Below, piece after piece: positions 23,724-34,860 of a stretch of DNA of 64,000 bases. The position numbers were made by a program, and so were the translations under genes. Position 1 is the stretch's first letter. Every line of letters begins with the position of its first letter. A model generated the notes under the pieces. It had not been told where the DNA came from. It saw only the letters and a list, made by a program, of their open reading frames with translations, and made no database searches. This DNA is from Brevibacterium sp. CCUG 69071. GTDB lineage: Bacteria > Actinomycetota > Actinomycetes > Actinomycetales > Brevibacteriaceae. The stretch lies in contig NZ_PGFV01000001.1 of assembly GCF_021023135.1 (NCBI RefSeq), positions 992,001 to 1,056,000 of the forward strand. Reading direction: 5' to 3'.

Positions 23724-23741
23724 ACCCCGTAGAGTGGCGGC

Positions 23742-24662
23742 ATGGATGTGGAAACAGTGAAGACGTTCCTCGCCGTCGCCGAGTTCGGGCAGTTCCAAGA
23801 GGCGGCGGCCGAGCTGGGGGTCACCCAACAGGCGATCTCGAAGCGCGTCTCCCGGCTGGAGTCGGAGCTCGGAGTCCGCGTCTTCGCCCGCACGCCGCGA
23901 GGAGCGCAGCTCAGCGTCGACGGACAGGCGTTCCTTCCGCACGCTCGGGAGCTGGTTCAGGTTGCGGAACGCGCTGTCGACTCGGTCCATCCCGGACGTC
24001 GGGCGCTGCGGGTCGACGTCCTCCACCGAAGGATCGCGCCCTCAGTGCTGATGCGCGAGTTCCACCGGAGCAACCCCCACATGCTGCTCGACGTCGTAAC
24101 CCTTGGCACGGCCAGCGTCATCCACGCGATCGACGCGATTCGCGCAGGCACCATCGATGCCTCTTTCCGCGCGGTCCTGCACGAATCGCCGGACCAGTGG
24201 ACTGACATCGCTGCACCCCGGGTCTTCGAATCACGAATGGAGGTACTCGTCGGCCCACATCATCCGCTTGCCTCCGCCAAGTCGCTGGCACCTCATGACC
24301 TGCGGGCCCATCGCATCTGGATCCCAGGGATCCTGCCAGGAACCGAATGGGCTCACTACTACGACAGGCTCGCTGCCGATTTCGATCTCAGTATCGATGG
24401 CGTTGGCCCGCATTTCGGCGACGAGGCCTTGCTCGAGGAGATCGCTGACTCGAAGTCCCTGATGACGTTCGTGGGCGACAGGGATCGCTACCTCTGGCCG
24501 ACGCATTTCGACCTTCGCCGAATCCCGCTGAGGGATCCAGCTCCGATCTACCCCTACTCGCTCGTGTACCGCAAGGACAACGCACATCCCGCGATCCCGG
24601 GGCTACTCAACTACTTCAAGAGTCTGGAGAGCACTTCTGCGGGCACAACCTGGCTTCCCTAG
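23742..24662 (+). CDS. LysR-type transcriptional regulator
   Basis: A 306-residue LysR protein. The N-terminal helix-turn-helix reads MDVETVKTFLAVAEFGQFQEAAAELGVTQQAISKRVSRLESELGVRVFAR in segments across residues 1-50. A periplasmic-binding-like effector domain covers about 90-295. It is divergent from the island dnaE, the usual arrangement for a LysR protein and its target, so it may sense the condition under which the second polymerase is needed. The effector is unknown. Confidence 0.88.
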   Translation: MDVETVKTFLAVAEFGQFQEAAAELGVTQQAISKRVSRLESELGVRVFARTPRGAQLSVDGQAFLPHARELVQVAERAVDSVHPGRRALRVDVLHRRIAPSVLMREFHRSNPHMLLDVVTLGTASVIHAIDAIRAGTIDASFRAVLHESPDQWTDIAAPRVFESRMEVLVGPHHPLASAKSLAPHDLRAHRIWIPGILPGTEWAHYYDRLAADFDLSIDGVGPHFGDEALLEEIADSKSLMTFVGDRDRYLWPTHFDLRRIPLRDPAPIYPYSLVYRKDNAHPAIPGLLNYFKSLESTSAGTTWLP

Positions 24663-25008
24663 CCTCACGACAGAAGCATCCACCGCGCCTGTGCCGTCGA
24701 GCTGTCGCCCCGCAACGTCTCCGTTCGCTGTACGTCAAAGTCACTCGGTGTCAGAAGTGCGACCGTCCTCACCACCCGGAGTCGGGACGAACGATCTGTC
24801 ACCTCCTCTTCGCGCTATGGTCGTGCCATCACGATCAGCCCGCTGCAAGGCGGGGCTAATTCTAATCGCGGGGAGTACACCGCCGTTGCGGAACTGATGT
24901 CTATAAGACTCGGCCTCGTCACAACCCTTCGATTGAGCACAATCACGATCAACGCGCCATGCGAACCGATCTGCGCCTCATAGATCGTAGTTCGGACCGG
25001 GCCAGCCC
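24663..25008. other. Gap with no supported gene
   Basis: Reading frames on both strands are short and lack coding character. A minus frame through 24815-25126 exists only because it overlaps the conserved leader repeat. Nothing else was recognised. Confidence 0.5.
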
Positions 25009-25080
25009 GTGCTAGACTGAAATCACTACATCCCCCACGCCTCTCCGAGATGCGCACTTGGGGGATTTTCTCTGCCCATG
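25009..25080 (+). repeat. Conserved leader with terminator hairpin, copy B
   Basis: This is the partner of 9558-9631. The stem ATCCCCCA/TGGGGGAT (25030-25037 with 25059-25066) is followed by TTTTCTCT and, only 8 bases later, by the ATG of the small gene at 25078. TAGACT at about 25013 could be a -10. The layout looks like a promoter plus attenuator or terminator in front of the gene. Confidence 0.65.
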
Positions 25081-25407
25081 TCCACGAGGTGGGCCAATGA
25101 CTCGCCACGACGCTCGACTCGCCCACCTCGTCCGCGGGGTACCCTTCACTACGACAAGCCGCCCTTGGCGCTGGACGAACTCGTTGACCACCTCGCCCAC
25201 CGTGTCCTGGCTCGAGGGAGACGATGCGCTGCCAGAGAAATCGAGGAAGTGGCTCTACCCCTCCTCGTATCCCTGCAGACGGCTCTGGAGACGATCTCCC
25301 CCAGTAGCGGCTGGTCGCGACGGCCCCACGGACTGATCGATTCCCGACTCCCGGTGAACCTGCGCGGCATGGGAATCCCTCAAGACTGGGCCGATGACCC
25401 GTCCTGA
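25078..25407 (+). CDS. Hypothetical protein of the acnA-distal module
   Basis: A 109-residue protein with a plausible helical middle (LALDELVDHLAHRVLARGRRCAAREIEEVALPLLVSL in parts). I do not recognise the family. The frame ends DWADDPS-stop; the duplicate at 12677-12745 continues FWRRHLD, so a TGG-to-TGA change seems to have shortened this copy by five codons. It directly follows a leader hairpin, which may attenuate it. It stands between that leader and the acnA terminator. Confidence 0.5.
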   Translation: MSTRWANDSPRRSTRPPRPRGTLHYDKPPLALDELVDHLAHRVLARGRRCAAREIEEVALPLLVSLQTALETISPSSGWSRRPHGLIDSRLPVNLRGMGIPQDWADDPS

Positions 25408-25440
25408 CGTCTACACCTCGACTGAGCCATATACAGAAGA

Positions 25441-25482
25441 CGCATGCGCCCTGCCAGGCCGAAGCCTGACGGGGCGCATGCG
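25441..25482 (-). terminator. acnA terminator
   Basis: A 19-bp stem (25441-25459 with 25464-25482) around the loop CGAA, with only two wobble positions, placed 70 bp beyond the acnA stop. On the minus strand it is followed by GTCTTCTG, not a strong T-run, but the stem is very stable. Confidence 0.7.
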
Positions 25483-25551
25483 TGAGAGGCTGGAGCTACA
25501 TGCGGCCGTCCGCGTCAGCGTCCAGATCGTCTCGTGTCTGAGCCGATCGGC

Positions 25552-28236
<2,685 letters not shown>

Positions 28237-28329
28237 CGTGATTCTCCTGTTTCATCCGATACTCATCCAAGAAACCGGGCAAGCCCTTGCACCGCGCACC
28301 GATTTACGCGACACATATGTTTCCAAAAG

Positions 28330-28347
28330 TATCTTGACGTCAAGATA
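28330..28347. promoter_or_regulatory. Perfect palindrome over the acnA promoter
   Basis: TATCTTGACGTCAAGATA is an 18-bp perfect palindrome. On the minus strand its TTGACG could be the -35, with ACATAT 17 bp downstream as a weak -10. The pattern resembles MarR-type sites such as those reported for Streptomyces TamR, which acts on aconitase genes. The assignment is by recall. Confidence 0.6.
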
Positions 28348-28363
28348 AATTCTATCGTATTTC

Positions 28364-28378
28364 GTGGTCTTTGACCAC
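28364..28378. promoter_or_regulatory. Second dyad upstream of acnA
   Basis: GTGGTC-TTT-GACCAC is a perfect 6+6 dyad located 17 bp upstream of the 18-bp palindrome. It may bind another regulator. The rest of 28239-28570 has no gene; its right end carries the AAGGAG of the next gene. Confidence 0.4.
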
Positions 28379-28570
28379 CTCCGACACCACCCTGCGGGAA
28401 CCACTGGAATCGGGTTTTCCCCAGGCGAAGATCCGGTCACCTCCACAGCCCTCCCGAGCCCGCGGAACCTAGGCTGGAAGCAGATTCCAGCCATTCCCGG
28501 AGGCCATCGCCGAGGCTGTGGTCACGGTCCCGGCAACCGCCCCGAAACGCACCTCGACCAAGGAGTACCC

Positions 28571-28771
28571 ATGGACCCGTTCACACTCGGCGCCGGATTC
28601 GGTTTCGGCGCCCTGCTCGTCGGCATCATCTTCGCCGTCATCTGCCATTCGATCGCCAAGGAGAAGGGCCGCTCGTCCGGCTGGTGGGGGCTGTGGGGCT
28701 TCCTCACGACCTTCATCGCGATGGTCGTCATCGTCCTCCTCCCCCGCAAGGTCACCGCCGCAGCACGGTGA
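28571..28771 (+). CDS. Small two-helix membrane protein
   Basis: A 66-residue protein: MDPFTLGAGFGFGALLVGIIFAVICHSIA (membrane segment 1), the polar loop KEKGRSSG, then WWGLWGFLTTFIAMVVIVLLP (segment 2). AAGGAG lies five bases upstream of the ATG, which fixes the start. It overlaps the converging methyltransferase gene by 20 bp. The function is unknown. Confidence 0.75.
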   Translation: MDPFTLGAGFGFGALLVGIIFAVICHSIAKEKGRSSGWWGLWGFLTTFIAMVVIVLLPRKVTAAAR

Positions 28772-30125
28772 CCGTCTCCACGTGTGCGGTCAGCGGGAAG
28801 AGATCGAAGCCCTCGAGGCTCTCGATCGCGAATCCGCCGGCGCTCAGCGCGGCCAGATCCCGCGCGAGCGTGCCCGCATCGCAGGAGACGTAGACGATGG
28901 TGGCGGCCGTCGATTCGACCAGGCTCTTCGTCACCGCCTTGCCCGCCCCGGCCCGAGGAGGGTCGAGGATGATGGCATCGGACTCCGGAAGCCGGGCCTT
29001 CTCGACGCCGAGCGTGAGGAATTCGGCATCCACCCCTGCGGCATTGCTTCGGGCGTGCTCGATGGCCGGGCCCACGCCTTCGACCCCGAAAAGGTGCGCC
29101 CCCGTGGCTCTGGCCGCCTCCAAGCCGAGCAGCCCGACCCCGCAGTAGAGGTCCGTGAGCGAACGCGGCGAACCGCCGAGTGCCGCGGTGACCCGGCCGC
29201 TGAGCAGTTCGGGCGCGTCCCGGTGGACCTGCCAGAAGCCATCGGCGCCGACCCGATAGTCAGTCCCCGCCACCGTCTCGGTGAGCACTGATCGTCCACG
29301 CACGACAGACAGTTCCCGCCGAGGCGGCCCACCCTGCCGCTGTCCGCCCCGCGATCCGCGGCGTCCGGAGCGACGGCCCTTCGAGTCCTCGTCGTCCGCG
29401 ACCGTCTCAGCGAGGATCGACCACTGCTCGGGCAGAGCCTCGGTCAAGGCGGTCACCGCCGCAGGGTCGCAGTCGCCGCGGACGATCACGGCTCCGTCGT
29501 CGCCGGCCCAGGCGAACTCGAGTCGCCGGGCGCCGGGCAGGCGCAGTCCGCTCAGATCCACCTCGGCGATGGCGGGGCAGGCCAGGGGCGCCGAGTTGAC
29601 CGGTACGACATCATGGGAGCGCGGTGCCAGCATCCCGAGTCGGCCCTGCTCATCGACGGCGAGCTGCACACGGGTCCGCCAGTCGGTTCCGCGCCCGGTG
29701 TGCTCCTCCCCCGGTGCGGGATGGACCTCGACGCTGCGGTCGAGGTGCCCGATCCGGGAGAGCTGATCGGCGATCACTTCGGCCTTGAGCGCCCGACTGT
29801 GCGCGAGCTCGACGTGGGCGTATTCCATCCCGCCGAAGAGCAGCGGTGACGCGTCCGGCTGGGATCCGGAGCGAAGCGATTCGGGAAGGTAGTCGAGACG
29901 GCGGTCGGGAACCCGGAACTCGCTGGGCTCGAGCACCTCGGTGACCTCGGCGCGGAGGAACTTCGCAGCCGGACCCGCCTCGGTGCGAGCCCGGACTCGC
30001 TCCCCCGGCAGCGCCCCGGTGACGAAGACGACCTGCCCGTCATGACGGGCGATGGACGAACCGCCGGCGGCCGGGGATGCGATGTCGAGGGTCAGCTCCT
30101 GGGCCGGCAGCTCGGGTGTGCTCAT
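28752..30125 (-). CDS. TrmA/RumA-type class I SAM-dependent RNA methyltransferase
   Basis: A 457-residue protein. It has an N-terminal TRAM domain (LTLDIASPAAGGSSIARHDGQVVFVTGALPGE in parts), a central region with an Arg/Gly-rich insert (RRSGRRGSRGGQRQGG) and a methyltransferase core with LYCGVGLLGLEAA (SAM motif I), ILDPPRAG (DPPR) and the catalytic Cys in VYVSCDAGTLARDLA. It methylates uridine at C5 in rRNA or tRNA. The Fe-S cysteines of RumA are not evident. It lies downstream of the APC permease, as Rv2689c does beside Rv2690c. Confidence 0.9.
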   Translation of the reverse strand: MSTPELPAQELTLDIASPAAGGSSIARHDGQVVFVTGALPGERVRARTEAGPAAKFLRAEVTEVLEPSEFRVPDRRLDYLPESLRSGSQPDASPLLFGGMEYAHVELAHSRALKAEVIADQLSRIGHLDRSVEVHPAPGEEHTGRGTDWRTRVQLAVDEQGRLGMLAPRSHDVVPVNSAPLACPAIAEVDLSGLRLPGARRLEFAWAGDDGAVIVRGDCDPAAVTALTEALPEQWSILAETVADDEDSKGRRSGRRGSRGGQRQGGPPRRELSVVRGRSVLTETVAGTDYRVGADGFWQVHRDAPELLSGRVTAALGGSPRSLTDLYCGVGLLGLEAARATGAHLFGVEGVGPAIEHARSNAAGVDAEFLTLGVEKARLPESDAIILDPPRAGAGKAVTKSLVESTAATIVYVSCDAGTLARDLAALSAGGFAIESLEGFDLFPLTAHVETVTVLRR

Positions 30126-30131
30126 GGGTGT

Positions 30132-32147
30132 CTATGCCTGTCTGTACAGCGAATTGTCGGTCTCCGGTCCGTCCCCGCCGTACTGGCGGGAGAAGGAGCG
30201 CAGGCGCCATGGCACCGAGACCACGACGACATTGGGCACGAGCAGCAGCCGGGTCCGCAGCTTGAGCGCGACCTGATTGTGCAGAATGTGCTCCCACCAT
30301 CGTCCCACGATGAACTGGGGGATGTAGACGATGACCAGGTCGCGTGGGGACCGGCGACGGATCGCCAGGACATGGGCGAGCAGCGGTCGGACGAGTTCCC
30401 GATAGGGCGAATCGAGCACCGTCAGCGGCACCGGCAGCTCCATGTCGTTCCACTTCTTCTGCAGAGCCGTGGCCGCCTCCTCATCGACGGCGACGGTGAT
30501 CGCCTCGAGCTGGCTCGACCGAGTGACACGAGCATAGGCAAGGGCCCGCAGGGTGGGCTTGTTGATCTCGTTGACGACGACGATCGCGTGCGTATTCGAC
30601 GGGATCGTGCGCGAATCCACATCCGTCTCGGGGGTGAGTTCGCTGGTCACCCGCCCGTAGTGGCGGTGGATGGCGCCCATCACGAGGTAGAGCCCGGCCA
30701 TCGCCGCGACCGCCAGCCACGCTCCGGCGAGGAACTTCGAGACGATGACGACGAGGAGGACTCCGCCGGCGATGACGCAGCCTGCGGCATTGATGATCCG
30801 GTTCGCGTGCATCCGCAGGCGCGCCTTCGAGCCGATGACCAGGCGCAGCCGTTTGTTCCAGTGCAGAACCATACCCGCCTGGCCGACGACGAAGCTCGCG
30901 AAGACGCCGACGAGGTAGAGCTGGATGAGCGCCGTCGCCGAGGCGCGGGTGGCGATGACGAGCACCATCGCTGCGATGGCCAGCAGCAGGATGCCGTTGG
31001 AGAAGGTCAGTCTGTCGCCCTTGCTGGCGAGCTGCTTGGGCAGGAATTCGTCGCGGGCCAGCCGAGAGGCCAGCCCCGGGAAACCCTCGACGGCGGTGTT
31101 GGCGGCGACGATGAGCACGAGTGCTGCGACGAGGACCACGAGATAGAACATGATCGGAGTGGTGTCGAAGATCGCATGGGCGAGCTGCGCGAGCACCGGC
31201 TCCTGTTCGTATTCGGCGCTGACGGCGCTGCCGTCGGCGCGGACCAGGTAGAGGTGCGGATCGTCGACGTATTTGATTCCCGTCACCGAGGCGAGATAGG
31301 TCAGGCCCGTGAGCATGAGTGCGGCGAGCAGTCCGCTGAGCAGCAGCGTGTTGCCGGCGTTCTTGCCGCGCGGCTTCTTAAAGGCCGGCACCGCGGTGGC
31401 CACGGTCTGCACGCCGGCCAGGGCCACGGAACCCGAGGAGAAGGCGCGGAGGACGATGAGCACCGTGGCCAGTCCCAGGGTCGCCTCGTCCTGCACACCG
31501 CTGTGGACGATCGTGTAGTCGGCGGTCTCGGCATGCGGGGTGTCGCCGACTCCGACGCGCAGGAGGCCGACGCACATGGTGAGGAACACGGCGGCGAGGA
31601 ACAGGTAGGTCGGCACGGCCAACAGCATCGGGGTGGCCCGGGACCCGCGCAGACCGGCCAGGGTAATCAGCAGGATGCCGACGATCGCGACTCCCACCCG
31701 GTAGGGCGCCAGGGGCGGGAAGGCCGTAGTGATGTAGGCGGCAAAGACCGTCATGGACACTGCCAAGGTGAGCACATAGTCCACGAGCAGGGCCGCCGCG
31801 ACGATGAGTCCGGCCCGGGAGCCGAGGTTCTTCGAGGCCACCTCGTAGTCGCCGCCGCCCGAAGGATAGGCCTTGACGTTGATCCGATAGCAGGCGACGA
31901 TCACGAGGATCACCGCTCCGACGGCGATGCCGATCCACGGTGAGACGGTCAGTGCCACGAGTGAGGTCAGCGACAGGGCCAGGAGGATCTCATCGGGGGC
32001 GTAGGCCACCGATGAGAGCATGTCGGAGGCGAAGACGGGCATCGCGATGCGCTTCTTCAGCGCGGGCGCGCGTCTGTCCTCACTGCGGAAGGGCCGTCCA
32101 ACGAGTAGTCTTTTGACGGCATCAGAAAAACTGCTGGCCACGGGCAC
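30132..32147 (-). CDS. APC-superfamily permease, KimA-like
   Basis: A protein of about 671 residues with 12 predicted membrane helices and a C-terminal soluble domain of about 170 residues. The N-terminal signature KKRIAMPVFASDMLSSVAYAPDEILL and SGGGDYEVASKNLG match the APC group that includes the potassium importer KimA. It is divergent from two TrkA-type subunits, which supports a role in potassium uptake; an amino-acid substrate remains possible. The start is GTG 32147 or TTG 32150; neither has a Shine-Dalgarno sequence, so the message may be leaderless. The order matches Rv2690c next to ceoB-ceoC. Confidence 0.82.
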   Translation of the reverse strand: MPVASSFSDAVKRLLVGRPFRSEDRRAPALKKRIAMPVFASDMLSSVAYAPDEILLALSLTSLVALTVSPWIGIAVGAVILVIVACYRINVKAYPSGGGDYEVASKNLGSRAGLIVAAALLVDYVLTLAVSMTVFAAYITTAFPPLAPYRVGVAIVGILLITLAGLRGSRATPMLLAVPTYLFLAAVFLTMCVGLLRVGVGDTPHAETADYTIVHSGVQDEATLGLATVLIVLRAFSSGSVALAGVQTVATAVPAFKKPRGKNAGNTLLLSGLLAALMLTGLTYLASVTGIKYVDDPHLYLVRADGSAVSAEYEQEPVLAQLAHAIFDTTPIMFYLVVLVAALVLIVAANTAVEGFPGLASRLARDEFLPKQLASKGDRLTFSNGILLLAIAAMVLVIATRASATALIQLYLVGVFASFVVGQAGMVLHWNKRLRLVIGSKARLRMHANRIINAAGCVIAGGVLLVVIVSKFLAGAWLAVAAMAGLYLVMGAIHRHYGRVTSELTPETDVDSRTIPSNTHAIVVVNEINKPTLRALAYARVTRSSQLEAITVAVDEEAATALQKKWNDMELPVPLTVLDSPYRELVRPLLAHVLAIRRRSPRDLVIVYIPQFIVGRWWEHILHNQVALKLRTRLLLVPNVVVVSVPWRLRSFSRQYGGDGPETDNSLYRQA

Positions 32148-32179
32148 CAATGGTAGATCACTGTGAGAGGAATACCCCC

Positions 32180-32851
32180 ATGCACTTCGTGATTATGGGC
32201 TGCGGCCGAGTCGGGGCCTCGCTGGCCAAGGCTCTCGACGGCAACGGCCATTCCGTCGCCGTGGTCGACCGTGATCCCGACGCCTTCCTCAAACTCGGTC
32301 GTGACTTCTCCGGTTCGACGATCACCGGACTCGGCTTCGACCGGGAGACTCTGACGCAGGCGAAGACGTCCGAGGCCTATGCCTTCGCGGCCGTCTCCAG
32401 CGGGGACAATTCCAATATCCTGGCCGCGCGTGTCGCCCGTGAGACCTTCGGGGTGAGCAATGTCGCCGCCCGGATCTACGACCCCAACCGTGCCCAGGTC
32501 TTCGAGCGCCTCGGCATTCCGACGGTGCCGACCGTGCGGTGGACGGCCGAGCAGGTGATGCGCAAGCTCGTTCCCCAGGGATCGATCACCGAGTACCGGG
32601 AGCCCTCGGGCAATCTCGTCCTCGCCGAGGTGCACCTCGATCCGGGATGGGTCGCGCGTCCGATCAGAGAGGTCGAGAAGCGGACCAAGGCGCGGGTGGC
32701 TTACGTGACTCGGCTCTCCGAGGGCATCGTCGCCCATGAGGATCTGCTGCTCCAGGACGGGGATCTCGTCCATCTCATGTGTCCCATCGACCGCCTCGGC
32801 GAGATCGAGAAGATCCTTGACCAGCCCGTGCAAGCAGTGGAGGAAGAATGA
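32180..32851 (+). CDS. trkA: TrkA/Ktr-type potassium channel regulatory subunit (CeoB-like)
   Basis: A 223-residue RCK protein: a Rossmann domain starting MHFVIMGCGRVGASLAKAL with VVDRDPDAF, and an RCK-C domain from about residue 135 (LAEVHLDPGWVARPI...LLQDGDLVHLM). It gates potassium transport by binding nucleotides. The start follows AGAGGA; a longer frame reaching back to 32150 lacks support. The stop overlaps the next gene's ATG (ATGA), so two RCK subunits are made together. Confidence 0.9.
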   Translation: MHFVIMGCGRVGASLAKALDGNGHSVAVVDRDPDAFLKLGRDFSGSTITGLGFDRETLTQAKTSEAYAFAAVSSGDNSNILAARVARETFGVSNVAARIYDPNRAQVFERLGIPTVPTVRWTAEQVMRKLVPQGSITEYREPSGNLVLAEVHLDPGWVARPIREVEKRTKARVAYVTRLSEGIVAHEDLLLQDGDLVHLMCPIDRLGEIEKILDQPVQAVEEE

Positions 32852-33513
32852 GAGTCGTCATCGCCGGCGCCGGATCGGTCGGTCGATCCGTGGCCCGGGA
32901 GCTCATCGACAAGAAGCACACGGTGCTGCTCATCGACCAGAACAAGGAGGCGCTGGGCCATGAGCGGATCCCCGGTGCCGAATGGCTGCTCACGGATGCC
33001 TGCGAGCTCGAGGGGCTCGGCGAGGCCAAACTCGAAGAGGCCGATGTCGTCGTCGCCGCCACCGGTGACGACAAGACCAACCTCGTCCTGTCGCTGCTGG
33101 CGAAGACCGAGTTCGGGGTCCCGCGCACGGTCTCGCGGGTGAATAATCCGAAGAACGAATGGCTCTTCGACGACAACTGGGGCGTCGATGTCGCAGTGTC
33201 GACGCCGAGGCTGATGACCGCACTCGTCGAAGAGGCCGTCGAGGTCGGCGGTCTGGTGCATCTGATGAGTTTCGAACGCGGCCGCGCGGGACTCATGGAG
33301 TTCACGGTCCACGAGAGTTCCGAGCTGGTGGCCTCGCGGATCGGCGGCATAGCCTTTCCCGTCGACACGGTGCTCGTGGCGATCATTCGCAACTCACGGG
33401 CCTTCGCACCGAGCTCCGACGATGTCATCGAAGCCGGAGACGAGCTGTTCTTCCTCTCCTCGCCCGATCAGGAACCGGCGCTGCTCGGACTCCTGCAGGG
33501 CGCCACGGCCTGA
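32848..33513 (+). CDS. trkA: TrkA/Ktr-type potassium channel regulatory subunit (CeoC-like)
   Basis: A 221-residue RCK protein: MRVVIAGAGSVGRSVARELIDKKH, VLLIDQNKEAL, then RCK-C with LMEFTVHESSELVASRIG and DDVIEAGDELFFLSS. It is the second subunit of the pair, translationally coupled to the first. Together they resemble Rv2691-Rv2692. The end of the gene (GGCGCCACGGCCTGAA) is repeated 45 bp later at 33544-33559, a local duplication. Confidence 0.9.
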   Translation: MRVVIAGAGSVGRSVARELIDKKHTVLLIDQNKEALGHERIPGAEWLLTDACELEGLGEAKLEEADVVVAATGDDKTNLVLSLLAKTEFGVPRTVSRVNNPKNEWLFDDNWGVDVAVSTPRLMTALVEEAVEVGGLVHLMSFERGRAGLMEFTVHESSELVASRIGGIAFPVDTVLVAIIRNSRAFAPSSDDVIEAGDELFFLSSPDQEPALLGLLQGATA

Positions 33514-33568
33514 ACAGACTGGCGCGGTTGGCCGGCCCGCCTCGGCGCCACGGCCTGAAACGCGGGCC

Positions 33569-33955
33569 TCAGTCTTCCGAGTCGTCGCGGGTCTGAACGA
33601 GTTCGTAGACGGGATTGTGGGCGGTCAGCGTCCCGTCGGCGTTGCAGAACCGGCCTTCCAGGACGATCAGGGCACCGGGCCTGACTCCGCTGATCTCGCG
33701 GCGGCCGAGGAACTGTGCACGGGCCTCCCCCGTCCCGTCGGCCACGGTGATCGTCAGTCGCGGGTTCTCTCCGTTGCACGACTGCGTGACGGCGGAGACG
33801 ACTCCGGCGATCCTCGACATCTGTCGGGACCGGAGTTCGGCAACGCTGATCACACCGGGTATCCGGCTGACCATGCGCAGATCGGCCCGCGCCTCGGCGT
33901 CTCTCGAGCCGAAGTCGCGGACCAGTCGGGTGAGCGCGTTGAGCATGGGCGTCAA
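33569..33955 (-). CDS. OB-fold nucleic-acid-binding protein (Rv2694c-like)
   Basis: A 128-residue protein with an OB-fold pattern: GVISVAELRSRQMSRIAGVVSAVTQ, LTITVADGTGEARAQFLGRREISGVRPGALIVLEGRF. This is the RecG/RecJ-like wedge type that binds single-stranded nucleic acid. The ATG overlaps the stop of the DUF3710 gene by 4 bp, so it follows DUF3710 and dut in one operon. The conserved neighbourhood suggests a role linked to DNA metabolism, but none has been shown. Confidence 0.82.
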   Translation of the reverse strand: MTPMLNALTRLVRDFGSRDAEARADLRMVSRIPGVISVAELRSRQMSRIAGVVSAVTQSCNGENPRLTITVADGTGEARAQFLGRREISGVRPGALIVLEGRFCNADGTLTAHNPVYELVQTRDDSED

Positions 33956-34854
33956 CGGATCTCGGTGATCTCGGGTCCGCGTTCGAACGGATTGAGCTCG
34001 TCCTCGTCCTTCTTCTCTTCGGCGTCCTCGTCATTGTCGACCTGCGGTGCGGTGAGCACGATGAGTTCGCGTGGGGCCATGGCCTCGACGCCGCGATCGA
34101 CGACGACGCCGCGGAAGAGTGCTGAGAGTTCGGCACGGACCTCGTCATCGGTCACGGCCTTGCCGGAGAACACGGCACGAACGAACCAGCGGGGACCGTC
34201 GACGCCGGCGAAGCGCATCGCGCGCTTGCCCGGACGCCCGGATTCGGTCTTGGCAGGCACCTCGACGGCGAGCTCCTTGCCCAGCGAGGTGTGCAACTCA
34301 CTGGCCTGGCCTCCCTGGGAGGTCACGCTGTCGCTGAGCTGACCGCGCACGGTGTTCCACAGTCCTTCGGAGCGTGGGGTCGCGAAGGCCTGGAGCTGAA
34401 TGCCGCCGCCTTCGTGGATGAGGGTCACCGCGAGCACTCGCTGGGAGTCGTCATCGGTGTCGAGGCGGACCTGCATGCCGTCGACGACGGGGACTCTGAG
34501 GGCGCCGAGGTCGAGGCGGTTGAGCTCCGGGTAGTCCTCGGAGGCGTCGAAGGGGCCTTTCTCCGAGCGATCGAACGGGGCCGACTTCTCGAGCTTGGCT
34601 TCCTCGTCGTCGTCCTCGGAATCCTCGTCATCGTCGCTGTTCGACGCTGCGGAGTCATCATTCGACTCCGCATCCCCGTCCGATTCCGAAGTCTCGTCCG
34701 CGTCTTCGACATCGTCATCCACGTCGTCGCCATCATCGTCGCGGTCGACCGCCTCGGCGTCGTCGATCGCGTCCTCAGTCACCTCGTCGGCACGCGTCGT
34801 CTCCTCGTCGGTTGTCTCCGACGATGACTTCTTGAATCGTGAGAACAGTCCCAT
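33952..34854 (-). CDS. DUF3710 protein with acidic N-terminal region
   Basis: A 300-residue protein. It starts MGLFSRFKK; residues 12-100 are almost only Asp, Glu, Ser, Thr and Ala (disordered). The DUF3710 domain follows from about 105 (LDLGALRVPVVDGMQVRL, ITLIHEGGGIQLQAFATPR, GPRWFVRAVFSGKA). The family is actinobacterial and of unknown function, and lies beside dut as Rv2696c does. The acidic repeat gives strong codon-bias shadows on other frames. Confidence 0.85.
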   Translation of the reverse strand: MGLFSRFKKSSSETTDEETTRADEVTEDAIDDAEAVDRDDDGDDVDDDVEDADETSESDGDAESNDDSAASNSDDDEDSEDDDEEAKLEKSAPFDRSEKGPFDASEDYPELNRLDLGALRVPVVDGMQVRLDTDDDSQRVLAVTLIHEGGGIQLQAFATPRSEGLWNTVRGQLSDSVTSQGGQASELHTSLGKELAVEVPAKTESGRPGKRAMRFAGVDGPRWFVRAVFSGKAVTDDEVRAELSALFRGVVVDRGVEAMAPRELIVLTAPQVDNDEDAEEKKDEDELNPFERGPEITEIR

Positions 34855-34860
34855 GAGCTT

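Noticed and set aside
24870-24900. A third acnA fragment near CCGCCGTTGCGG
   Set aside because: Only 12 bases match acnA and the surroundings do not align, which is expected by chance in GC-rich DNA.
12901-25551. An integrase or relaxase for the island
   Set aside because: I examined the genes between the acnA-end repeats and found only IS transposases. No tyrosine or serine recombinase motif was seen.
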